Below, piece by piece: positions 1 through 7,010 of a DNA stretch of 12,725 nucleotides. Source of the DNA: Cryomorphaceae bacterium (GTDB lineage: Bacteria > Bacteroidota > Bacteroidia > Flavobacteriales > Schleiferiaceae); assembly GCA_003451355.1 (NCBI GenBank), contig DMDX01000167.1, positions 1-12,725 on the forward strand, given 5' to 3'. The notes under the pieces were generated by a model that was given only the letters and a program-made list of their open reading frames with translations, was not told where the DNA came from and did not search any database. The position numbers were made by a program, and so were the translations under genes. Position 1 is the stretch's first letter. Each line of letters starts with the position of its first letter.

Positions 1-893
1 CGTTCAAGCCGCAGCGGTCCGCGCGGGCGGCTGTCAAAGTCGTGCGGGGTGCGGCCCAAGGCGTAGGTGGCCGCCAGCGCGAGCGCCGCGTTTGAACGCT
101 CGGCCTCAGACTCCACCGGAACCGCAAAGCGCTGCCCATCCGGCCCGACCCATTGGCCTGCTTGGCTTTGTACAATTTCTGAGGGAAGCACACCCTGGAC
201 CCCGGGGCTCCACGGCCCATCCGCCACCAAAAGCTGCTTTACCCCACGAAAGAGCGACATCTTCTCGGCCAACTTGGCTTCGCGGCTCGCAAACCCCGCA
301 TCGTGGGCATCGCCAAGGCCCGTAAAGATTCCGAGGGTGGGATTCAACCACGAGGTGAACCGCGCCATGTCTCCGGCCTCTGAAATTCCGACCTCGACAA
401 GCCACATCGACGCATCAAGCGGGAACTGCAGCACCGACAAGGGCACGCCCAGCATGGAATTGTAGCTGCGCGGGCTGCGCGCCACCGTGGGGTCGCCAAG
501 CAGGTGGGCCAATTGCTCTTTAACACTGGTTTTTCCGTTCGACCCCGTAATGGCCACGACCGGACCTCGGTAGGCCGCCCTGTGGGCCGCGGCAAAGCGA
601 AACAGCGCCTTCCAGACGTCGTCCACCACCAGCACGTGCATCCCCTCGACCGCATACTGCGCTGAGCCCTCAGCGGTACCAACTGCCGCCACACATCCGC
701 GCTCAAAAGCCTCATTCAAGTGGCGGTGGCCGTCGCCCGAGGGCGTGGTCAGTGCCCAAAAAAGAGCAGGCTCCGTTTGGGTCGTACGCGAATCGGTCGC
801 CATTCGGCTCAATTCGAGGTTTGGCATGGCCGCGGCAAAATCCGCCCCAATCAGGGCCGCAACGTGCGATAGGGTCCAGCGCGGAGCGGTCAT
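1..893 (-). CDS. murF: MurF-type Mur ligase, N-terminal part, probably of a MurF-alanine racemase fusion (partial)
   Basis: MurF joins D-Ala-D-Ala to the UDP-MurNAc-tripeptide in the cytoplasm, the last soluble ligation step of peptidoglycan precursor synthesis. The 297 visible residues begin at ATG 891-893 and continue past the left edge. They show an N-terminal substrate-binding domain (about 1-105, with TDSRTT near 33-38), then the ATP P-loop ITGSNGKT at 115-122, SPRSYNSMLGVPLS at 140-153 and EVGISEAGDM at 167-176. The C-terminal ligase domain is just beginning at the edge (RGPLRLE, 291-297). The SPRSYNS and EVGIS motifs resemble the MurF half of the bifunctional MurF/alanine racemase of Bacteroidota as I recall it, rather than stand-alone MurF, which typically has EMGA at that place. 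The racemase half would lie off-window and is inferred. The start is four bases after the tdk stop, so the two genes are probably cotranscribed. Confidence 0.88.
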   Translation of the reverse strand, partial: MTAPRWTLSHVAALIGADFAAAMPNLELSRMATDSRTTQTEPALFWALTTPSGDGHRHLNEAFERGCVAAVGTAEGSAQYAVEGMHVLVVDDVWKALFRFAAAHRAAYRGPVVAITGSNGKTSVKEQLAHLLGDPTVARSPRSYNSMLGVPLSVLQFPLDASMWLVEVGISEAGDMARFTSWLNPTLGIFTGLGDAHDAGFASREAKLAEKMSLFRGVKQLLVADGPWSPGVQGVLPSEIVQSQAGQWVGPDGQRFAVPVESEAERSNAALALAATYALGRTPHDFDSRPRGPLRLE

Positions 894-897
894 CGTC

Positions 898-1470
898 TTA
901 TTCGTTCTTGCCGCGGGCACGCACAAACTCGGACCGCGAAAGGGGTTCGTAGGTACGGCGGTCGCCCAGCATGACTTGGTTGGCGTCGGGCGTAAGGCGG
1001 TGCGAGTAGTTCGCGAGTTCTCCGCTCCGGACGCAGATGGCGTGCACCTTGGTCACAAATTCCGCCACTGCCATCAAATGAGGCATGGGGCCAAACGGAA
1101 CCCCATTAAAGTCCATATCAAGACCCGCTGCAACCACACGAGTTCCGCGGTCGGCCAGGGCATTGGCCACCGCAACGATTCCGTCGTCAAAAAACTGCGC
1201 CTCGTCCAATCCGACCACATCGGCACCCTCAGCGAGCGCCAAAATTTCGTGCGCCACAGCCACCGGACGGGCGTCCATGCGACCCTCATCGTGCGTCACC
1301 ACCGCGTTGTCGGCGTATCGATTGTCGGTTAGCGGTTTGAAAACCATCACCTTAAGTTGCGCAATTTGGGCGCGCTTTAGCCTGCGAATCAACTCCTCGG
1401 TCTTACCCGAAAACATCGAGCCCGCAATCACTTCAATGTGTCCCGAACGGGGCGTGTGCTCTTGGAACAT
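898..1470 (-). CDS. tdk: Thymidine kinase, type II (TK1-like)
   Basis: This enzyme phosphorylates thymidine to dTMP with ATP in the cytoplasm (pyrimidine salvage). At 190 residues it has the usual family length. Visible motifs are the P-loop GSMFSGKT at 17-24, DVVGLDEAQFF around 84-94 with Glu90 as the expected catalytic base, AGLDMDF at 115-121, and the substrate lasso region ending in YEPLSRSEF. I chose the ATG at 1468-1470, giving MFQEH, because bacteroidotal homologues I recall begin MFLE; a GTG at 1516-1518 in frame would add 16 unconserved residues and overlap the divergent gene. The zinc-binding lobe is degraded: Cys146 is the only cysteine in the protein, where type II kinases normally carry two pairs of metal ligands. 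It precedes murF by four bases and diverges from the 1511-2131 gene, so the 40-base gap should hold its promoter. Confidence 0.95.
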   Translation of the reverse strand: MFQEHTPRSGHIEVIAGSMFSGKTEELIRRLKRAQIAQLKVMVFKPLTDNRYADNAVVTHDEGRMDARPVAVAHEILALAEGADVVGLDEAQFFDDGIVAVANALADRGTRVVAAGLDMDFNGVPFGPMPHLMAVAEFVTKVHAICVRSGELANYSHRLTPDANQVMLGDRRTYEPLSRSEFVRARGKNE

Positions 1471-1510
1471 TTCGTACTTTTCCACTTCCGCTAAACTACG
1501 GCTTTCAACC
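1471..1510. promoter_or_regulatory. Divergent intergenic region, probable promoters for tdk and the plus-strand operon
   Basis: These 40 bases separate two divergently transcribed genes, so promoters for both directions are expected here or just inside the coding starts. Two boxes resemble the bacteroidotal -7 element TAnnTTTG: TACTTTTC at 1475-1482 on the plus strand and TAGTTTAG at 1491-1498 on the minus strand, each matching five of six fixed positions. I could not find a well-spaced -33 TTTG for either, so the assignment is weak. No Shine-Dalgarno-like sequence is obvious before either start. Confidence 0.28.
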
Positions 1511-2131
1511 ATGAGCACCGCCCTTTCTTCTGCCCTTTCTGGCCTCGAAACCTCGCTTCAATCGAGCATTCCGTCGGATGCGGAACTGCGCCACCTCGAA
1601 TCCCTCCTCATTCAGGCGCATCAAGCCAAAATTCACGCCTCAGTTGCCGCAGCCCATGCCGCCGCACACGCCGAGTTAGCCGCCGCACACGCCGCCGCAC
1701 AAGCCCAGCTCGAAGCTCAAGCAGCAGCAGCCCAAGCCGCCGCCTCCCAGCAAATATCTGCCGCCGTCTCCGCGCAAATTGACGCCATTGCGCCTGCAAC
1801 CAGCAGCCAGCAGCCAGCAACCAGCGACCAGCAGCCAGTAGCGAGCGACCAGCAACTAGCAGCCAGCGACCAGCAACCAGCAGCTAAATCTGTGAACGCC
1901 CGCTACGCCAACCTCAATGCCGGGCTCAACGACCGCCTCGCTTTTGTCAAGAGTCTTTTTGGGGGCGACGACCACGACTACCAGCGCGTGGTTGCGTACT
2001 TGGCCACGCTCGAGTCGAAGGCTGAATGCGAAACCTTCATCCGCGAAGCCGTACAGCCCGAGTACGACTGGAGCAAGTGCCCTGACGTGGCCGACCGCTT
2101 CATGAACCTGGTCTACGCCCGCTTCGAATAG
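1511..2131 (+). CDS. Uncharacterised Ala/Gln-rich protein with a conserved-looking C-terminal domain
   Basis: The function is not recognised. The 206-residue protein has three parts. Residues 1-90 are probably helical and very rich in Ala, His and Gln (from about 42, AAAH/AAAQ-type runs), possibly a coiled coil. Residues 97-124 are a low-complexity linker of four heptapeptides, TSSQQPA, TSDQQPV, ASDQQLA and ASDQQPA, encoded by a heptanucleotide repeat. Residues 127-206 are an ordinary folded-looking domain containing ARYANLNAGLNDRLAF and SLFGGDD, and ending FMNLVYARFE. That last part resembles a C-terminal domain (LNDR-F-hydrophobic-LF) I recall from hypothetical Bacteroidota proteins encoded near rsmI or tdk. 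There is no signal peptide or membrane span. The ATG at 1511 is chosen because upstream sequence in the same frame is antisense to tdk. Its stop abuts the rsmI start, so it is the first gene of the operon. Confidence 0.8.
   Translation: MSTALSSALSGLETSLQSSIPSDAELRHLESLLIQAHQAKIHASVAAAHAAAHAELAAAHAAAQAQLEAQAAAAQAAASQQISAAVSAQIDAIAPATSSQQPATSDQQPVASDQQLAASDQQPAAKSVNARYANLNAGLNDRLAFVKSLFGGDDHDYQRVVAYLATLESKAECETFIREAVQPEYDWSKCPDVADRFMNLVYARFE
1799..1882 (+). repeat. Heptanucleotide tandem repeat, 12 copies, consensus RCCAGCR, inside a coding region
   Basis: Twelve contiguous 7-base units can be read from 1799: nine fit RCCAGCR exactly (for example ACCAGCA, GCCAGCA, ACCAGCG), and three differ at one position (GCCAGTA at 1834, GCGAGCG at 1841, ACTAGCA at 1855). 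Because three units make 21 bases, the array translates as four heptapeptides of the form [TA]S[SD]QQ[PL][AV]. Gain or loss of three units keeps the frame; any other change shifts it. Confidence 0.9.
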
Positions 2132-2830
2132 ATGGGCAAACTGGTGCTGGTTCCGACCCCCATCGGAAACCTAGGCGACATCACCGACCGTGCAAAAATT
2201 GCACTGGTTGAGGCCGAGATCGTCCTCGCCGAAGACACCCGTACCACAGGTAAACTACTCAAATTATTGGGGTTAGAAGCAAAGCTTCGCGCCTACCACA
2301 TGCACAACGAGCATGCGCAAGCTGATGGCATTGTGCGCATGATTGCCGACAGCTCTGGCCACGTGGCCCTCGCGAGCGACGCTGGAACTCCCGGCATCAG
2401 CGACCCTGGATTTTTGCTCGTCCGAGCCTGCATCCAAGCGGGGGTTGTGGTTGAAGCCCTTCCAGGGCCCACTGCACTTATTCCGGCGCTCGTGGCGAGT
2501 GGGTTTCCGTGCGATCGATTTGTGTTTGAGGGCTTTGTTCCGCAAAAAAAAGGTCGCCAAACGAGAATCCAAAGCTGGCGCAGTGAGGCACGCACCATCG
2601 TCGCCTATGAATCGCCGCACCGACTGCGCAAACTTTTGGGCGAAGTAGTCGAATGGCTGGGCCCGGACCGAGGAATGTGTGTCGTTCGGGAACTCAGCAA
2701 GTTGCACGAAACATACCACCGCGGAACCGCCGCAGAGCTCGCCGCATACTTTGCCGAGGTCGAACCACGGGGCGAACTCGTGGTTGTAGTTGAGGGGGCC
2801 AAATCCCCCGCTAAATCAGACGAAGAATGA
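2132..2830 (+). CDS. rsmI: 16S rRNA (cytidine1402-2'-O)-methyltransferase RsmI
   Basis: RsmI uses S-adenosylmethionine to methylate the 2'-hydroxyl of C1402 in the 16S rRNA decoding centre. The 232 residues carry the tetrapyrrole-methylase fold signatures of the family: VPTPIGNLGD at 7-16, AEDTR at 33-37, SDAGTPGISDPG at 82-93, EALPGPTA at 108-115, YESPHR at 159-164 and RELSKLHE at 186-193. It is shorter than the E. coli protein (about 286 residues), lacking the extra C-terminal domain; this short form is common in Bacteroidota. The ATG directly follows the upstream TAG with no gap, and the last four bases (ATGA, 2827-2830) overlap the next gene, so translational coupling is likely on both sides. 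Confidence 0.95.
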   Translation: MGKLVLVPTPIGNLGDITDRAKIALVEAEIVLAEDTRTTGKLLKLLGLEAKLRAYHMHNEHAQADGIVRMIADSSGHVALASDAGTPGISDPGFLLVRACIQAGVVVEALPGPTALIPALVASGFPCDRFVFEGFVPQKKGRQTRIQSWRSEARTIVAYESPHRLRKLLGEVVEWLGPDRGMCVVRELSKLHETYHRGTAAELAAYFAEVEPRGELVVVVEGAKSPAKSDEE

Positions 2831-3936
2831 GCGCTGCTGCCCGCCGACACCGACCCTTTGGCCACTGGAGCCCCGAACCCGGTCAACCCTGGGTGATTGC
2901 AGGTCCGTGCTCGGCAGAGTCCCTTGACCAGGTTCTTGAGACTGCCCGCGCACTCAAGGCCGACGGGCGAACCCAGCTCTTTCGCGCCGGGGTCTGGAAG
3001 CCGCGAACCCGACCCGGAGCATTCGAGGGGGCCGGCTACAACGCTTTGGAATGGCTGCAGATTATGCGCACCGAGGTGGGGCTTCCGTTTGTAATCGAAG
3101 TGGGCAACCCCCAGCACGTAGAGCGTGCGTTGGCCGCCAAAGCCGACGCCGTCTGGGTCGGAGCGCGTACCACCGTCAACCCATTTTACGTCCAAGAGAT
3201 CGCCGAGGCACTCAAAGGAAGCCAGATTCCGGTGCTCGTCAAAAACCCCATTCACGCCGACGTCGGTTTGTGGTTGGGCGCGCTTGAGCGACTCGACAAA
3301 ATGGGCTTGAGCGACCTCGCTGCAGTCCACCGCGGATTTTTTGCGACACACCCCGAGCCCTACCGAAACGACCCGCGCTGGGAACTCACCTTTGAACTTC
3401 GCCGGCAGGTTCCGGACCTACCTATTTTTTGTGACCCGAGCCACATCGCCGGCCAACGCGACCTCGTGGAGTCTGTTTCGCAAATCGCGATGGACCTCGC
3501 CCTGGACGGATTGATGATCGAAATTCATCCGCAACCAGACGAAGCGCTCAGCGATGCCACACAGCAGCTCACCCCCGCGCGCTTTGCGGCCCTACTCGAC
3601 CGACTAGCACGCTATCTCGAACATGCAGATCCCGGTGCAGTATCGACTCGATTGAGTTCCGACCGGGACCAACTCGATCAAATTGATGCACAACTTGTTG
3701 AGCTCATTCAGCACCGCCAAGAGATTGTGGAGCGCCTGGCGCACCGCAAACTTGAACTCGGAGCAAGTGTCTTTCAAATGGACCGGTGGCTCGACATGCT
3801 GGATCAGCGCGAATCCCAAGCCGCTAAATTGGGCCTCGATCCAAACTATGTCAAAGCATTCTTTGAATTGGTACACCGCTATTCCGTGCAGCACCAAGCT
3901 GCGATCTACCAGGAGCAACGTCGCGAAGAGGCATGA
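2827..3936 (+). CDS. Bifunctional 3-deoxy-7-phosphoheptulonate synthase / chorismate mutase
   Basis: The front half condenses phosphoenolpyruvate and erythrose 4-phosphate to DAHP, the first shikimate-pathway step; the back half converts chorismate to prephenate for Phe and Tyr. Residues about 15-265 are a type I-beta (KDO8P-synthase-like) DAHP synthase: GPCSAES at 26-32, KPRTRPGAFEG at 58-68, KNPIHAD at 139-145, AVHRGF at 166-171, DPSHIAG at 203-209 and MIEIHP at 230-235. Cys28, His206 and Glu232 are the likely metal ligands. Residues about 276-365 are an AroQ-type helical chorismate mutase (SSDRDQLDQIDAQLVELIQHRQ). This domain order, synthase then mutase, is the one known from Bacteroidota, where the mutase is thought to provide allosteric control by prephenate or chorismate. 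The total of 369 residues is usual for the fusion. Overlaps of four bases link it to rsmI and recJ. Confidence 0.95.
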   Translation: MSAAARRHRPFGHWSPEPGQPWVIAGPCSAESLDQVLETARALKADGRTQLFRAGVWKPRTRPGAFEGAGYNALEWLQIMRTEVGLPFVIEVGNPQHVERALAAKADAVWVGARTTVNPFYVQEIAEALKGSQIPVLVKNPIHADVGLWLGALERLDKMGLSDLAAVHRGFFATHPEPYRNDPRWELTFELRRQVPDLPIFCDPSHIAGQRDLVESVSQIAMDLALDGLMIEIHPQPDEALSDATQQLTPARFAALLDRLARYLEHADPGAVSTRLSSDRDQLDQIDAQLVELIQHRQEIVERLAHRKLELGASVFQMDRWLDMLDQRESQAAKLGLDPNYVKAFFELVHRYSVQHQAAIYQEQRREEA

Positions 3937-5639
3937 GTCACTCTCGCCGCAAGTGGTGGACACTTCCACCAAAATCTGATGTGTCTGCTGTGGCCGAACT
4001 TGTGAAGCAAGTCGACCGACCGATGGCGGAACTGCTCGCCCTGCGCGGGTTTCGCAACCTCGATGAGGTCCGGGACTGGATTCACGGGACCGATCCCGAC
4101 GAAGTCAACCCCCTCGACATGGCGGGCATGGCCGAGGCGTCCGAACGCCTAGCTGTGGCGCGAGCCCAAGGCGAGCTCGTATTCTTGTTTGGCGACTACG
4201 ACGTCGACGGAACCACGGCCGTTTCGGTCGGCACGCTTGCGCTCAGAGCCGGCGGATGGCGCAGCGAGGCATACATTCCCGACCGCTACCGCGAAGGCTA
4301 CGGGCTATCCAAGGCAGGCATTGACCGGGCCGTAGAACTCGGAGCCAAAGTGCTCATCGCCCTCGATTGCGGAGTCAAGGCCTTTGACGAAATCGACTAC
4401 GCCGTGGCCCAAGGCCTGGACGTGATTGTGGCAGACCACCACCAGCCTGAGGAACGCTTGCCCAATGCACTCGCAGTGCTCGACCCCCTTCGAAGCGACT
4501 GCAACTTTGGCCACACCTACCTCTCTGGATGCGGGGTGGGATTTATGCTGTGGCGCAGTGCCTACGACGCAGCCGGGTTAGATGCTTCAGAGCTCGACGC
4601 CCACCTGGACTTGCTTGCTTTGAGTATTGCGGCAGATATGGTTCCGATGGTTGGCCTCAACCGACGCTGGCTGATTCAGGGGATGGAACTCATCAACACG
4701 AAGCCCCGTCCGTCTTTACAAGCGCTGATTGGTGAGCGCCGCGGACCCGTCAGTGCCCGAGACCTCAGCTTCAGTGTCGCCCCCAAAATCAATGCGGCCG
4801 GACGCATGGACCACGGACTGCGTGCCGTGCATCTGCTCACCGCTACCGACACAGGGCCCATTGAACAGTTTAGCCAAGACCTTCACGACCTCAACACCAC
4901 GCGACGGAGCACCGAACGCCGCATGGTCGAGGAAGCTCTTGAAATGGCCGAAGACGTAGCAGACGACCTCGCCTTAGTGCTCTACCACCCCGACTGGCAC
5001 AAGGGCATCGTAGGGCTCATCGCCCAACGGGTCGCCGAGCGGTTCTACCGCCCCGTCGTAGCTTTTACCGAGCACGAAGGCGTCCTTTCGGGCAGCGCCC
5101 GCAGCGCACCAGGCCTTGACTTGTACGCCGCACTCGACGACGCCAGCGCCCACCTCATTCAGTTTGGCGGACACAAGGCCGCCGCCGGAATGACGTGCAT
5201 GCCCGAAAACCTCGACGAATTCAGAATCGCCCTGAATGCCGCCGTGGACCGCCGCTGGCCCGAAGCCATGCGCCAGCCGCAGATCTCAGTGGATGTGGTA
5301 CTCCGCATCGACGAAGTCACCCCGCGCTTGCTCACTTTACAGGACCGACTCGAACCCTTTGGAGTCGGCAATCCGGCTCCCGTGTGGGGCGTGCGCGGCG
5401 TGGAGCTTGCCTACACTAAAAAAGTCGGAGCTGAAGGCGAACACCTTCAGGTTGAACTTTTTGACCCTTTTCGCCAGCGTTCACTGCGCGGAATCTACTT
5501 TCAGTGGGGCGACGACGCGGTTCCCGAAGGACTCGTCGACGCAGCCTTTCAACTCTCGTGGAACGAGTACCGCGGCGAGCGCAGCGTACAAGCACGCCTC
5601 TTAGACCTACAGCCGACCTCGGGACAAGCCTACCTTTGA
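3933..5639 (+). CDS. recJ: Single-stranded-DNA-specific 5'-3' exonuclease RecJ
   Basis: RecJ degrades single-stranded DNA 5' to 3' and acts in RecF-pathway recombination, mismatch repair and base excision repair. The 568 residues match the family's usual length (about 570). DHH-superfamily motifs appear in order: GDYDVDGTT at 87-95, ALDCGV at 143-148, ADHHQP at 167-172, AADMVPM at 233-239 and PKINAAGRM at 284-292. The DHHA1 half follows with SGSARS at 386-391 and GGHKAAAGM at 412-420, and an OB-fold-like C-terminal domain from about 450 contains EPFGVGNPAPVW. All expected manganese-binding Asp and His positions are present, so the enzyme should be active. It starts inside the stop of the preceding gene (ATGA, 3933-3936) and is followed by trmB after three bases. 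The SGCGVGFM segment is typical of phylum members I recall. Confidence 0.96.
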   Translation: MSHSRRKWWTLPPKSDVSAVAELVKQVDRPMAELLALRGFRNLDEVRDWIHGTDPDEVNPLDMAGMAEASERLAVARAQGELVFLFGDYDVDGTTAVSVGTLALRAGGWRSEAYIPDRYREGYGLSKAGIDRAVELGAKVLIALDCGVKAFDEIDYAVAQGLDVIVADHHQPEERLPNALAVLDPLRSDCNFGHTYLSGCGVGFMLWRSAYDAAGLDASELDAHLDLLALSIAADMVPMVGLNRRWLIQGMELINTKPRPSLQALIGERRGPVSARDLSFSVAPKINAAGRMDHGLRAVHLLTATDTGPIEQFSQDLHDLNTTRRSTERRMVEEALEMAEDVADDLALVLYHPDWHKGIVGLIAQRVAERFYRPVVAFTEHEGVLSGSARSAPGLDLYAALDDASAHLIQFGGHKAAAGMTCMPENLDEFRIALNAAVDRRWPEAMRQPQISVDVVLRIDEVTPRLLTLQDRLEPFGVGNPAPVWGVRGVELAYTKKVGAEGEHLQVELFDPFRQRSLRGIYFQWGDDAVPEGLVDAAFQLSWNEYRGERSVQARLLDLQPTSGQAYL

Positions 5640-5642
5640 CCC

Positions 5643-6317
5643 ATGGGAAAAGGCAAGCTTGAAAAGTTCGCCCAGTTGGACGCAATGCCGCACGTCGTCC
5701 AGCCGAGCAAAGAAGAGATTTTGGGTACATTCCGCCTGCGCGGTCAGTGGAAGTCCGATTTTTTTAAGTCCGACCAACCCCTCGTTGTAGAACTCGGCTG
5801 CGGACGCGGCGAATACACCGTCGCCCTAGCCCGGCGCGAACCCGACAAAAGCTACCTCGGCATTGATATCAAAGGGGCCCGCATTTGGAAGGGCGCCACA
5901 GAGGCCCAGGCCGAAGGTCTGGCCCAAGTAGGCTTTTTACGCACCCGCATCGAATGGCTCGAGCAGGCTTTCGCCCCTGGTGAAATCGACGAACTCTGGA
6001 TCACCTTCCCCGACCCGCAAATCAAGTACCAGCGCGCCAAGCACCGCATGGTCAACCCCAAATTTTTAGCGCGCTACCAGCGATTGCTCAAGCCGGGCGG
6101 AGTCCTGCACCTCAAAACCGACAGCGAATTCCTACACGGATACCTTCACGGAATCCTCGAGCTCCAAGGACACGAGGTACTTGAGACCTACCACGACGTC
6201 TACCGCCAACTCGAGCCCTACCCCGACCACGTCGCGTTTGCCTGCCAGACCTACTACGAGCGGCTCTTTATGGACAAGGGCAAAACCATCACCTACCTAA
6301 AGTTTCGCTTCGCGTGA
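5643..6317 (+). CDS. trmB: tRNA (guanine-N7-)-methyltransferase TrmB
   Basis: TrmB transfers a methyl group from S-adenosylmethionine to N7 of G46 in the variable loop of tRNAs. The 224-residue protein has the Rossmann-type methyltransferase motif I ELGCGRGEYT at 50-59, motif II GIDIKGARIWKGA at 73-85, and the TrmB signature WITFPDPQIK (119-128) followed by RAKHRMV at 131-137, which carry the catalytic Asp and RNA-contacting basic residues. LKTDSEFLHGY (157-167) is also family-typical. The ATG lies three bases after the recJ stop. The stop TGA at 6315-6317 overlaps the GTG start of the next gene, so coupled translation is likely. Confidence 0.95.
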   Translation: MGKGKLEKFAQLDAMPHVVQPSKEEILGTFRLRGQWKSDFFKSDQPLVVELGCGRGEYTVALARREPDKSYLGIDIKGARIWKGATEAQAEGLAQVGFLRTRIEWLEQAFAPGEIDELWITFPDPQIKYQRAKHRMVNPKFLARYQRLLKPGGVLHLKTDSEFLHGYLHGILELQGHEVLETYHDVYRQLEPYPDHVAFACQTYYERLFMDKGKTITYLKFRFA

Positions 6318-6646
6318 GTGCCCCGGAATCGGACTTCTTTCAGCGCGTCTATGCAGTCGTGCGCCAGATTCCGACCGGTCGCGTCACCAGCTACGGGGCA
6401 ATCGCCCGCTACCTCGGCAGCGCCGGCGGAGCCCGAACCGTCGGCTACGCCATGAACGCGGCCCACAGCCTGCCCGACGTTCCCGCGCATCGGGTGGTTA
6501 ACCGCCTCGGTATCCTCACGGGCAAGCACCACTTCGGCGGATTCACCGCCATGCAGCAGCAGCTCGAGTCCGAAGGCATCTGCGTCGAAGACGATCAAAT
6601 TCAAGAATTTGCCCGCCACTTTTGGGATCCGGTGACCGAACTTTAG
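6314..6646 (+). CDS. MGMT-family alkyltransferase-like protein lacking the acceptor cysteine
   Basis: The 110 residues form only the DNA-binding domain of the O6-alkylguanine-DNA alkyltransferase family: FFQRVYAVVRQIPTGRVTSYG (helix-turn-helix entry), ARYLGSAGGARTVGYAMN with a probable arginine finger at Arg41, and the active-site-region block PAHRVVNRLGILTGK from residue 57. In true alkyltransferases that block reads PCHR; here Ala58 replaces the acceptor cysteine, so alkyl transfer is not possible. E. coli YbaZ and yeast Atl1 have Trp at this place and flip alkylated bases for nucleotide excision repair; a similar damage-flagging role is inferred. Tyr27 is the expected base-flipping tyrosine. 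The start is GTG at 6314, overlapping the trmB stop by four bases, and no better ATG exists nearby. A YjbR protein follows after four bases. Confidence 0.9.
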   Translation: MSAPESDFFQRVYAVVRQIPTGRVTSYGAIARYLGSAGGARTVGYAMNAAHSLPDVPAHRVVNRLGILTGKHHFGGFTAMQQQLESEGICVEDDQIQEFARHFWDPVTEL

Positions 6647-6650
6647 TACT

Positions 6651-7010
6651 GTGAATCGAGACGAAGCCCTTGCATACGCAGCCGAACTACCTCATGCCGA
6701 AGTAACCACGCCATTCGGGCCCGACCACGTCGTGCTCAAGGTGGCCGGCAAGATGTTCGCCATCATTCCGCTCGACGAACCCGAACCCGTCGGAATGGCC
6801 CTGAAATTCCCGCCTGAAGAACTCGACGACCTTCGTGCGGAATACCCATGCCTCGAGCGCGCATCCCACATGAGCCCCGTCCACTGGAGCGCCGTGCGCC
6901 TTGACGGAAGTGCCCCCAACCGAACCCTCACCGCCTGGATCCGCCAGTCCTACAACCTCGTGGTCGCCGGACTGCCTAAGAAAACCCAAGCCAACTACCC
7001 TACCCTATGA
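6651..7010 (+). CDS. MmcQ/YjbR family protein
   Basis: The 119 residues match the small YjbR (MmcQ) family, whose E. coli member has a double-wing fold suggested to bind DNA; the biological role is not known. Visible family features are PFGPDHVVLKVAGKMFAI at 21-38, LKFPPEELDDLR at 51-62, the YPCLERASHMSPVHWSAV segment from 65, and the terminal helix with SYNLVVAGLPKK at 100-111. The start is taken as GTG at 6651, four bases after the previous stop, because it supplies the usual MNRDEAL opening. The stop overlaps the start of the DUF502 gene (ATGA, 7007-7010). Its position beside a DNA-damage-recognition-like protein is suggestive, but small genes of this type are often simply appended to housekeeping operons. 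Confidence 0.88.
   Translation: MNRDEALAYAAELPHAEVTTPFGPDHVVLKVAGKMFAIIPLDEPEPVGMALKFPPEELDDLRAEYPCLERASHMSPVHWSAVRLDGSAPNRTLTAWIRQSYNLVVAGLPKKTQANYPTL

Noticed and set aside
67..465. Plus-strand open frames at the left edge
   Set aside because: They are antisense to murF, whose P-loop and conserved blocks are clear in the minus-strand frame.
745..1332. 195-codon open frame on the plus strand
   Set aside because: It is antisense to tdk and the start of murF, which are well supported. The product resembles no family.
1085..1510. Upstream extension of the 1511-2131 gene
   Set aside because: The frame is open from 1085, but this part is antisense to tdk and its translation shows no family features. 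ATG 1511 sits correctly at the divergent gap.
1799..1882. CRISPR-like array
   Set aside because: The units are 7 bases with no spacers, lie inside a coding frame and no cas gene is present.
2605..3351. 248-codon open frame on the minus strand
   Set aside because: It lies antisense to rsmI and the DAHP synthase gene, both of which have unmistakable family motifs. The translation is Ser/Gly/Arg-rich with no recognisable domain, as expected for a shadow frame in GC-rich coding sequence.
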